A stretch of 64,000 nucleotides of DNA from Agrocybe praecox (Eukaryota; Basidiomycota; Agaricomycetes; Agaricales; Agrocybaceae). Shown one piece after another: positions 54,681-64,000 of the stretch (position 1 is the stretch's first letter; the number at the start of each line of letters is the position of its first letter). The stretch spans positions 2,046,001 through 2,110,000 of the forward strand of contig OZ024841.1 of the NCBI GenBank assembly GCA_964017145.1, written 5' to 3'. The position numbers were made by a program, and so were the translations under genes. The notes under the pieces were generated by a model. The model made no database searches. It saw only the letters and a program-made list of their open reading frames with translations, and was not told the origin of the DNA.

Positions 54681-57600
54681 ACAGAGTGCGAGAATGAGAT
54701 AGGTACTCGAAGGGGAGACATTAACATTTGATGATATTAAATGTCAGGTCTCAGTAATATGCAGTACTTACATTGGATAGCTAATGATAAGTTAATTGGC
54801 CATTCTCACTCACCGAGCCGAAGAGCTTAAAAGTTCAACGCGTCGAGGGAGATAAGATTAACTGCAGTACGTGACTTGCTCTTTACCCCAGTCCAGAATG
54901 AAGAAGCAAGATGAAGAAAAGAGACTTTCTTCTCTGGGCCGCCAGTGATAGCCTACCTACCTACCTATTGGGGAGTTTTATCGCTGCGATAACGTTCGTG
55001 TCTATTTGCTTGTTCACTTGGCTTCTGGGAGAAATATATATAAGTATAGCACAGTAACAGCAGGCACGTCATGGATAAAGATAAAAGCACCTCAGGACTC
55101 ACCTAACTTAAGGAGACTAGAAGCCAGTACGCACAGGATGGTATAGCGCAGCTGCGCTACGGGCATGAACATGACCGACCCGTCTGCGGGTACAGTGGCG
55201 TATGTAGTGTGGAGTGAATGATCTCCCGCCAGTCAGGCGCAGATCAGTCGTAAATTACTCTGAGAAAAAGAGGGTATTTAATAACATAAGCTCTGACCGG
55301 CGGTGGTTGATTGTTTTGGCACAAGCTTTGCAGGCCTTCTTCCCGCGACTCGTGACTTCAAGTTTGCTTCCCAGAGCCCAGTTTCAGTCAGTAATTATGA
55401 GATTTTAAAATTGGGCTGATAGAAGGAGTCGACGAACCCCAGATTTTGATAACAGCACCACTGCACTTTGACCAAGTTGAGTAGTACACTCGGGATGTTC
55501 TCCTGCCGGAGTCCTTCCAAGTTTCCTCTAGCCTGAATCCTATCCAGTAGCTTCCGTGAGTATCGACGATCAAATTTCGTCATTCGCGTCCTGGAATAGC
55601 ATACCATTGAAATCAACCATGCATCATCACATATCGTACCATCCCAACTCCACCTTTGACAGCAGCCTTTCAAAGGCTTGGCATGAGCAAGCAGCCAAGT
55701 TATACTTACTAGACTAGTTACCCTTGATACCTGAGATAGTAACACGGGTCCAGTGTGTTGTACTACATACCGTTACCCACTCCAGCTCCAACAATCCACT
55801 TTCATAAAATTGAGGAAGGGCGAGGAAGATGGATGTTTTGGTCCAGAACACGTCGGATTGGACCGACCACAGAAGGACGATCATGATACAAGCCACGTTT
55901 TGTGCGGATTTTTCGGCTTGGAGAACTTGGAGTTGGAGAAGCCAGACATAGAAGCACAGCCCAGTGTGCGTGCAACAGCCAGCTCTTTTCTTTAATTAAG
56001 CAGAGCTCCAGAGTTGATATAAGAAAAGCGCATTGGCCGCCATGGAGTGCCAGTTTATGTTATGTATGTATATCTGTTGTTGCCCCAAAACTCCCATGGA
56101 GCCCGGACGTTGCAAGGGGAAGACTGGCGGTGCGTGATTTTCACAGTTCGTCGTGGTGTGAAGGAAGTAGCAGTAGTGGTAGAACACCAGTGATCGATTC
56201 AACCGGCGTTCACGCAACAGTTACATTCCTCCTGTGATGGTGCATGGTGGTCGCATCCGGTGTCTATGGGCATTGACGGTGCCAGTTGATGATGGATGGA
56301 TGGATGGATGGCGGTTAGCACGTTTGGGATAGTAAGCATAAGCCTATACCATCCTGCGTCGCCGTCGACGAGTCTCCGTTTCCGTTTCTGTTTCCTGGTA
56401 TTCGCCGATTCGAAACGACCGTAATCATTGCTATTGAACAAATCCGGAGACAAGTTTTGTGATAATGATAACGGGTTACTTCAACGCTCCGCCTTGCGTT
56501 TCATCATGATTCGTCAAAAAACTCCAAAAAAGAAAGGTGTTGGTCTATGCCACTTACCTCGTAATTCGGAGTTCCCAGGGTAAGAAATTTTCCCTTTGCC
56601 TTCCTAAATTCTTTTGATTGTCTTCGGAGGATCGCACCCGCAGCCGGTCTGTGCAAATTGCGATTTGGGGATCAGCGCGAAGTCGAACGAAAAACAAATC
56701 CCATCTGTTATGATCACTGTTGTTCGCCTGCCTCACCAAACCTTTCGGATTCCGTCCGGAAACATGCGGCGCATATATATTGTGCATGTCATGTCAGTTG
56801 AGATATAAAAATAGAAATAGAACTATGTGTATGTAGTGAGTATACCCATGCATGCCCATGACCAACGGCCGACTCTGGTCGGACTCGTCCACATCATGAG
56901 CTGGCCAGTGGTAAAGTTCCACATTAACTTATGTCAAAGGCGCGTAGTACGAAGTGATTCCAGAACATACGTACGCACTTTGATTTCAAGAAGCGAAGAT
57001 CCACCAAACAAGTCGTACCAAGTTACTATCCGGGGAATGCGTGGCGTCACGCTGGTTCAATCAACAGAGAGTTACCTCCTCTGAGTCGTTTATTGAAGTT
57101 TATTTATTTGTTTGTTTGTTTATTGCCCCTGGGGTTGAGGTTATTCCACGTTTATTACATATGTACATACGGAGCTGACCAGCTCTATTTCGAACATTCA
57201 ACATGTGCATGATCACTTGTTTGTTTTTTCACACTTTTTTTGATTCACCCAAGCAGCTACCGGGGCCTAAGTACACAAGACCTGGAACAGTGGAGCTGTC
57301 ACTGGGGCGTAATATTCGGGTAGGCGTACCGTCGCGTTGCGATGATCATTTCAACATATGCCACGCCCACGCCGCACGGCTAGTGCGCGGCGCGCGCGCG
57401 CATGTTATCCATTACTATCCATTCGAGGTGATTTGATTAGCTTGAAATCGAATTTCGATATACATACCACCGACTACATACGAGCGATATTCCGAATTCA
57501 CTTGGTCCTTACTTATTTGAATATAAATTAATATTTACTTACTTTCTACACTAAGAATTCTGTTACCCACCATCCCCGTAGGCGTATCCGACCTACATAT

Positions 57601-58202
57601 CATGCATATCTATCCATCCATTCTTCAGCCCAAGCCAGGTCTTCCCGCTCATGGATGTTTCCCACTCCAGAGCCAGAGCCAACGCAGGGTTCAAGAAACA
57701 ACGAAACAAAAACGGAATATAGTAGATAGGAAGGAACATGATGAAAGCCCAAGCGCTCAGCTCAGCTGGTCAGTAATACTAGTGATCACTGGACCGCGGT
57801 CGTTAGCAGTAGACTCCAGGAAAATCCCAGAGGTTAGACGTTAAATGTTAAACCACAATATCCAAGTTCCGAGCCTCTTCTTTCTTTCGGGATCCCTTGG
57901 GCCCTGCCACTCCCACAGACGTATGTAGACCTCTGCGTTTCACGAGAGAGCGATCGTAATCGCAAATGTGATTGTGATTGTGATTTCGATTGATTATCGA
58001 TTAGACTAGTAGAGATATTGGAGTGGAATCGTACTAAGTATACTGCCGTAACGATTCCTGGCAGGACCATACGAGTAAGTCCTTCAGTTTTATAATTAAA
58101 GCACGACCCTCTTCAACACAAGTTTATCTAGCCGGGTTGGATGAGAGTAACTAGCATGTAAACCCTCTTTCTTTCAAGTTCCGGAATGCCATACGCTACG
58201 TC
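54681..58202. other. Gene-poor region, middle part
   Basis: About 3.5 kb without a convincing gene. A minus-strand frame at 55714-55896 (MACIMIVLLWSVQSDVFWTK) followed by 55395-55745 might be remnants of a coding sequence, but no splice model holds. Simple repeats: (CTAC)n near 54953-54967 and (TTTG)n/(TTTA)n near 57096-57123. A GC-rich CGCGCGCGCG run lies near 57389. Confidence 0.45.
56291..56311. repeat. Microsatellite (GATG)5
   Basis: Perfect GATG tetranucleotide run. Confidence 0.9.
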
Positions 58203-58226
58203 ACAAAGACAAAGACAAAGACAAAG
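58203..58226. repeat. Microsatellite (ACAAAG)4
   Basis: Four tandem ACAAAG units, followed by an imperfect GAAA-rich stretch. Confidence 0.85.
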
Positions 58227-58317
58227 TTGAAAGAAAGAAGAAAGAGCGTCGACGGAGCATTGCTCATCTATCTATTTCACAATAGAAAAATAACGACACG
58301 ATGTCGACGATTGTACT

Positions 58318-58338
58318 CACACACACACACACACACAC
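58318..58338. repeat. Microsatellite (CA)10
   Basis: Perfect CA dinucleotide run of about ten units. Confidence 0.95.
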
Positions 58339-58339
58339 G

Positions 58340-59594
58340 GATTGAAAACTCTAAACTCCCCTTTGCCCTCGAAGCTATAGGACCTACATAACAGCGTCCG
58401 TCCATTCCATTCCAAAGGTTTATTTATACACCTAGGTCCTATAATTACTCGTAGCAGCATGTACCAGCTAGTACTTGAAGTATTGATTCACTCTATTGAT
58501 ATTTATCATCATCAAACGCACCTGATTGAGCGCTCAGCGCTAACCTCCACCGCGCTCCCCTACGCGAGCGAGCGAGCGTTGTCCATTGGCCGTCAAACGA
58601 ACGAACGAACGTGCCTCCGCATACCCACCTCATCCAATCCCATCCCAAACTTCCATCCCATCGCATCTCCTTGGAGCTCGACGGCCCACCGGTACGTATC
58701 GTGCGTGCGCACCCCACGCACGCACGTCGCACACTCACTCCAACACACCCGGAGTCAGAGTCGGAGTCAGAGTCGGAGTCAAAGTCGGAGTCAGTGTCGG
58801 AGTTCAAAACCCGCACCAAGGAAGGATTCAGCCAGTCAGGAAGGGAAGGAAAAAAGAAGACGGGAAAAAGAACAAGTGCCAAGAACAATTCGAATTCGAA
58901 GGCGAAGTTGATTCGAAGTCGGGAGAGGGACCTTGCCTTTACGTACCGTACGTACGTACCCTAAACTCCGGAGTCCGTTGCGAGCGAGCGACGCGTTGGC
59001 GAGACGTTCAGGGTGGTTCAGGGTCCAAAGTTGAACAATGAAAGGCGCAGTCCACTCATTCATTCGCACTTCAAAACAAAGACGAACACACGAAAAAAGA
59101 GAGGATTTGTTTAAATATATGTATAGTATGATCTGTACTGTATGTATATGCGTATGGATGGATGGATGGAATATGTATGTGTGTGTGGTCGTGACTCGTT
59201 ACTCGTTCAACTGTGGGTATGAGAAAGTAAATACGTGATGGGAAGAGTCCATTGACGATATCTGTCCAAGGGTGCGGGTGCTGGTCGTCGACGAGACGAG
59301 ACGAAACGAAAAGGGTTGGTCGAAGATCGAAGACGAAAATCAATGGCCGAAATCAAGAAAAAAGCGTGAGGGGCTGTGAGGGGGCGCAAGCACAAGGAGA
59401 ATGGAAATCAATCGATGGGAAGAAAAAAATCAAATCACATCAAATCAAATCAAGAGGGAAGACAAAGATCTAGTACTTTTGGTGGTATACAGTGACATTG
59501 CCATTGTCCAAGCTCCAATAACGATCCCATTGTCGATGATGATGATGGTGATTTAATTTTTTTCGATAACAACCAACCAACCGATCGTCGTGCA
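58340..59594. other. Repeat-rich intergenic DNA
   Basis: About 1.25 kb with runs such as GCGAGCGAGCGAGCG near 58566, CGAACGAACGAACG near 58600, the 12 bp minisatellite, ACGTACGTACGTACC near 58948, and GGATGGATGGATGGA near 59155. Overlapping frames on all strands arise from these repeats. No gene is accepted. The right part is the 3' flank of the next gene. Confidence 0.6.
58751..58804. repeat. Minisatellite, 12 bp unit
   Basis: Tandem GGAGTCAGAGTC-type units, four to five copies with small changes. It makes artificial Ser-Glu repeats in one frame and Asp-Ser repeats on the other strand. Confidence 0.9.
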
Positions 59595-60323
59595 TCAGAA
59601 ACCACCCAAGCAGCCGTCATCGGGAGCACCAAAGCCTGCTCCGAAAGTAGTAGAAGGGGGGAATAAGGGAGCGCGTTGTGGTCTGACGCCCTTCTTCCTG
59701 GTGGGGGAGCGGGATGAGGTGGTGGTGGTGGGAGTGGTAGGAGGGGGAGAGCAGCCCAAGCCAAACTTGTCGGAGGCGTGGACTGGACTGTGTGGTATCC
59801 GGTCTGGATCGCGAGAGCTCTCGTGTTTCCGCTCTGTGCGTTTACGACGCGGCTGGAATGCATGCTGGGCATCGTCGTCTGTCGAGTCTGGTTGGTGTTG
59901 TTGTTGTTGGTTGTGGTAGTGATGGCTTTTAGGAGAAGGCGAGTGGGGGAGAAAGGCATGGACAGCAAAAGAGGCTACTTGGTCGTCGGAGGGAAGACAG
60001 CTGAATCCATCGCTCTCTTCTGATTCGGAGGAGAGGTCTGGGACGAGCGGGGGCACTGGGGCATACGCGCTGGTGGACGCAAAGGAGAGGGCGCGTGGGT
60101 GGTAGTCGAGGCGTCTTTGTTCATCTAGCAGATAAGTTCTTCCTGGACAACCTCTTTCTGGGAGCGCACAGGAGTTGTGGTCTACGATGATAGGAGAGCG
60201 GTCGTATGTGGCTGATGAGTGTACGGTAAAGGTGCGAGTGAGAGCAGGAGAAGGGGGGAAATGTACGCCATGAGGGTGTTTGGCTGTTGATACGGAGCGC
60301 TTGAGGATTGGTCTGGGAGACAT
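59595..60323 (-). CDS. Conserved basidiomycete hypothetical protein (SPRPILKR type)
   Basis: Single exon, 242 residues. It begins MSPRPILKRSVSTAKHPHGV followed by HFPPSPALTRTF, then SPIIVDHNSCALPERGCPGR. This opening pattern (SPRPILKR, VHFPPSPALT, SPIxVxxNSCALPERG) is one I recall from many Agaricomycete proteins without assigned function. That is recollection, not a search. The rest is disordered: Ser/Glu-rich (SSESEESDGFSC), a His/Gln run, a basic segment (QPRRKRTERKHESS) and a Thr/Ser/Pro stretch ending in a Gly/Phe-rich tail. HGVHF also fits the RVxF-like PP1-docking pattern. It is the only convincing gene in the last 14 kb. Confidence 0.75.
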   Translation of the reverse strand: MSPRPILKRSVSTAKHPHGVHFPPSPALTRTFTVHSSATYDRSPIIVDHNSCALPERGCPGRTYLLDEQRRLDYHPRALSFASTSAYAPVPPLVPDLSSESEESDGFSCLPSDDQVASFAVHAFLPHSPSPKSHHYHNQQQQHQPDSTDDDAQHAFQPRRKRTERKHESSRDPDRIPHSPVHASDKFGLGCSPPPTTPTTTTSSRSPTRKKGVRPQRAPLFPPSTTFGAGFGAPDDGCLGGF

Positions 60324-62090
60324 TGCTGGGTCTCAACAAATCTGCATGGCTGCTCGTTTTTATTTGAGGAAAAGGGAAGAACAAACTCTTATATGTCAAT
60401 CTCAGATCTATCCACAATCCTGGGTTTCAAGATCTTGTCACACCGTCACTCCGGCCGTCAGCGAAATTCCCTCCGCCAACTCCTCCGTGCACAGACTCAC
60501 CACGAGGCCGGTTCAAAAAAACACTAATTCCTGAAACGATAGCAATCACGTTCCTCCCAATCATATGCCAAGACGCGTCTAACCCATCTTCGGCGTCGGG
60601 GTATGCCTACTACGATTATCGTATAAATAGATCCCTACGTACGTTACTTGCAGATAGAGATACTATACTGCCACTGATAGTTTAGGTAGGGCTTGGCACT
60701 TGCTAGCTATTTACATTAGGCCTTAGGGGCTACACCATCCCGAAGTCTCAATTCCTTCTTATTCGTATGTACGTTTGCCTTTGCGTTTCGCCAAGCTCTG
60801 CTAGTAAGTAGTATGTAGTGGTAGTTACTCTGCTAAATATGTACATAAGTACCCTTTACGAAGACGATATAGCATGGCAAACTCCGTGCGTGGATAATAC
60901 TACGATTTACATTTCCTGTGTACGTATCCATGTCCGTGCCCGACCCCCCTGTCATTTGCGCTCATGTCGAGGATGCTTTGACTTTTATACCGCACTTATC
61001 CGCGTCGACGCGTCGAAAGTTCATTTAGGGTACGTACGTGCCCAGGTACTAACGTAAGTTCCAGTACATGATGGTTTTTTCTGATGTGCCATGCCATGTG
61101 TATATGTCTAGTACCCCTAAGCTGGATCTAATTACCTCGACTACAACATGGCATGGAAGCTCAGTTCTCAGTGGTTGAACGTCCATTTTGAGCCTCGAAA
61201 ATCAGTCTTGGGCCAAGTCCCCAAGTCTACCGTCACAGGCGCTAAAAATCCACATGGCCTCAACGTCGTTCCCCGACCTCGGTGAGCAATCAATATTTAT
61301 AGATTTACTACTACTACTACTACTCCGACGCCACACCTCGAGCTTGCTGACAGGACAGGATCACAAGGGCCTCCCCTCCCTCGGTGTACCAGTATGTGCA
61401 CATGTCCTTAATTAATTGTGTGGCATGCACGACTCGGTATTGGAGTCCGTGCTGCAAGTAACTCCCGAGTGCTAAGTCGTGGTGGCACTATACATACATC
61501 TCAATATTTTGGAATTTAGGAGGGCCTGGCAGTAGCCTGTTAGATGGGATCATCGACGTTGTTGTTGTTGTTATGTTTTTGCCAGCTCTGATACGAGTCG
61601 GAGGAGGCTGGAGGGTGAATATCCTTTTTATTTTCGTTCTTTTCTTCTTCTCGACCCCAATTGCTCACTGGAGAAATCCGGGATCCTTCTTACTGACAAC
61701 GAGTGAAATACCAGAGAAGGAGTTGAAGGGAGTCCTTCAATTCTACGTGGCATGTGATGTGATACGTACGGAAGAAATTTGAGAAACACTTGGTACGGAT
61801 TTGTCAGTGGGTAATATGTATGTATGTAGGAGTATAGCGAGACTTGTTTGATAGTAGCCGCTGGATAAATCCATTGAAAAGTTCGTGTTGCTCCGCCGGT
61901 TTTTTACAGTGTTTTTTCAATTGATATTTTATGGATTGATAACTCGGACTCGGGTTTATGTTTATGTATGTATTTACCCCAGACTTGAATGCCGGTATTC
62001 TATTCTACCTCTTCAAAAACTCGGGGTCATGTCTACGTACGTAGTATACTCCGCGGCCCCATAACAAATTGTATTAAATAGACCAGCCTG
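60324..62090. other. Intergenic, no clear gene
   Basis: About 1.8 kb. It contains TACGTA-type motifs, a (CTA)n run near 61307-61325 and a (GTT)n run near 61558-61572. Small frames at 60818-61057, 61188-61415 and 61573-61782 are not supported. Confidence 0.5.
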
Positions 62091-62662
62091 AACGACGACG
62101 ACAAAGACGACTGGCTAGCGCTTCACCTTTCTTTCCTCCTCAGTATATCACCCACCGGGCGCTCGAAGTAAAGTCATGGTCTGTCTATATTTAGAACACG
62201 CCGAACTTGAGTTGGAGTGATAACAATATAATAATATAATATGATGTTAATCAAAAGTCCTCCACGTTTGAAGTTGAGTATCATATTGCCTAGTACCTAC
62301 TAAGATATGTATGTAGTAGTAACGCCCTCGAACCGTCCAAGTAACGATTCAGCCCATCCAATTGCCTATTCAAGTATTTGTATTTGTGGCGCCTGTCACT
62401 CAGTCATGATTCAAACGTTCCTCCGAGTCCTGGGTCTCATCTCAATGGTGGTAGCAGTTTATCCGTTAATTGTAATTGGTACCTGCGTATATACACACTC
62501 GTTCCGTGATGCCATTGAAAGTCCGTTTGGTATTAGTGTCCTCCTTAGTCAGGAGTCGGGGGTTGTAGAGTAACAAGTTGTGAGTGACGGTATCAGGACC
62601 GAGTGGTACATATGTACATAGCGTGCATGTTACCCATTCGTAGTAATACCTATGACATCGAG
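62091..62662. repeat. Decayed tandem duplication, unit A
   Basis: About 572 bp that recurs directly as unit B. Shared blocks in the same order include CCTCCTCAGTATATCACC, GGTCTGTCTATATTTAG, GATAACAATATGATATTAATCAAAAG-like, GCCTATTCAAGTAT, GTAGCAGTTTATCCGTT, GAGTCGGG-GTTGTAGAGTAAC and GACGGTATCAGGACCGA. The units differ by many substitutions and indels. Confidence 0.85.
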
Positions 62663-63319
62663 AACGACGACTCGCTCCAGCACTTTGACCCTCCTCAGTA
62701 TATCACCGTCGGGCGCTCGTATGTAGTAAAGTCACGGTCTGTCTATATTTAGCACACACCGAAGAATTTGAGTTTTGAGATGGAGTGATAACAATATGAT
62801 ATTAATCAAAAGTCCACGTTTGAAGTGGATTATACATACTACTACCTAGTACCTAAGTAGTAAGGTATGCCCTGGGGTCGTCCAAGCAACGACTCGCCCA
62901 TCCATCCATCCATCCATCCATCCATCCATATCCATTGCCTATTCAAGTATATGTATTTGTGGTGGCGCCCGTCACTCCGAGTGAGTCCGTCATGATATAT
63001 CAAACGTGACGGTGCAACCTCCGAGTCGTATGTATCTAGAGCATCCTCGTCTGGGTCTCATCCATCTCAATGGTAGTAGCAGTTTATCCGTTGATTATAT
63101 TAGTACCTCAGGCGTATATGTATACACCCTCGCTCCGTTCGGATGTGAAAGTCCTTTTGGTCACCAGGGTCCGGTTCAATCCCTTGGTCGGGAGTCGGGA
63201 GTTGTAGAGTAACGGGTTGTGGGTGACGGTATCAGGACCGAATGGTACATACTCGGTAGTACGTATGTACTCATACAAAGCATGCATGTTACCCATACGT
63301 AGTGATAGCTATGACGTCG
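62663..63319. repeat. Decayed tandem duplication, unit B
   Basis: About 657 bp, longer than unit A partly because of a (CATC)n expansion at about 62898-62929 that is absent from unit A. Frames ending in SGVVE exist in both units, but indels break any common reading frame, so the unit is judged non-coding. Confidence 0.85.
62898..62929. repeat. Microsatellite (CATC)7-8 inside unit B
   Basis: Tandem CATC run in the second duplication unit only. Confidence 0.9.
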
Positions 63320-64000
63320 TTGTCCTCAATTGCCCTCTGCTCAAAATATAATTTACTCTATAACGACCGGGTACTCTATAACAACGACCGGTACGTACGT
63401 ACGTACTAGCAAGGGACGAGAAGGTCCGTTCAGCCAGGAGGACGTCACCGGTCAGGCGCTGCTCGTTCTAACGTCTATTTCTGGTGCCCGTTCCTTTGAA
63501 TTCTGTTCGCACTCCATCATCTGAGGCCCGGCGTACACTGGAGCTTGGAGTGCGAATAGGATAATATTGGGCAGATCTCCGTTTTTGGAAAGGTTACCTA
63601 CTGTGATATATAGCGTATGTATGTAGTCGTGCCGAGCGCTCCACTGTGGTTATTTATATTCTTGGACAGTATTGGCCGGGCTTCAAGCAAGCCTTGGGGT
63701 GAACTCTTCGGTAGACCTTCACCGGTCACCGTCAAGTTTCTTTCTCGCTGCGCACCCACATACTACTCGTACGTACCCTCGGACTCGGAGCTGGCTCTTG
63801 GCCTATATAGGCTCGAGCTTAAGTCACCGTTGCCGGAGCCTTGCACTCTTGCAACTACCGCGCCGCACTCGTCGGTGTGTTATAAGAAGTACTTCAAGCT
63901 TCAAAACCGAAGCGATTTAGGGCGCTAAACCATTACCGCACGGAATCGGCCAGAATCATCATAGGCCAATGCGTGCTCGTGCTCGGACATATGCCATCCT
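63320..64000. other. Intergenic to window end
   Basis: About 680 bp with GTACGTACGTACGTAC near 63391. No gene, telomeric repeat or RNA gene recognised. Confidence 0.5.

Noticed and set aside
58940..58966. CCCTAA near ACGTACGTACC as telomeric repeat
   Set aside because: Only a single unit; no tandem TTAGGG/CCCTAA array.
58459..59041. Overlapping open frames with Ser-Glu or Asp-Ser repeats on both strands
   Set aside because: They are translations of the 12 bp minisatellite in several frames; no start context, intron or family support.

Overview
The window is nuclear DNA of a filamentous fungus, almost certainly a mushroom-forming basidiomycete (Agaricomycetes). Genes are dense and broken by many 45-80 bp introns with GT...AG ends and CTAAC-like branch sites. 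A DUF6535 membrane protein, an F-box-like protein, a Ser/Thr-rich one-TM secretory protein and an 'SPRPILKR' protein are types I know from Agaricomycetes. No transposase, reverse transcriptase, CRISPR array, rRNA or tRNA gene was recognised.

Layout. 0.3-4.7 kb: two minus-strand hydrolases (YtcJ-like amidohydrolase, alpha/beta hydrolase) flanked by direct copies of a ~0.3 kb non-coding repeat. 5.3-6.7 kb: choline-phosphate cytidylyltransferase. 7.6-24.4 kb: a cluster of five diverged paralogues (called P1-P5 here) with a dual-specificity phosphatase and a small secretory protein between them. All five share an N-terminal Met-rich helix (MQxEMxRxQREMMG), a following helical segment, an Arg/Lys-rich nuclear-localisation-like patch, and one phase-1 intron at the corresponding position. 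P3 also carries a C-terminal ARID/BRIGHT-type DNA-binding domain. This cluster is the most novel feature of the window.

24.9-49.4 kb is a housekeeping block: DUF6535 protein, PAN3, an Ish1/Msc1 stress protein, a multi-exon hypothetical membrane protein, a Cid1-type terminal nucleotidyltransferase, LSM7, importin beta-1 (KAP95), a 2-oxoglutarate/Fe(II) oxygenase, malate dehydrogenase and an F-box-like protein. PAN3 (deadenylation), the Cid1-like enzyme (3' uridylation or adenylation) and LSM7 (Lsm1-7/decapping and Lsm2-8/U6) lie within about 12 kb and belong to connected steps of mRNA turnover. The Ish1/Msc1 promoter carries a perfect CRE palindrome, a CCCCT stress element and a TATA box, which fits stress-MAPK/Atf1-type control. 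A MAPK-phosphatase-like gene lies about 20 kb away.

49.4-64 kb is gene-poor, rich in microsatellites and TACGTA-type motifs, with one convincing gene (59.6-60.3 kb) and a ~0.57-0.66 kb decayed tandem duplication at 62.1-63.3 kb. It could be subtelomeric or otherwise low-constraint DNA, but no telomeric repeat is visible.

Gene spans run from start codon to stop codon and include introns. Splice sites were placed by eye, and reading frame was used to test them.
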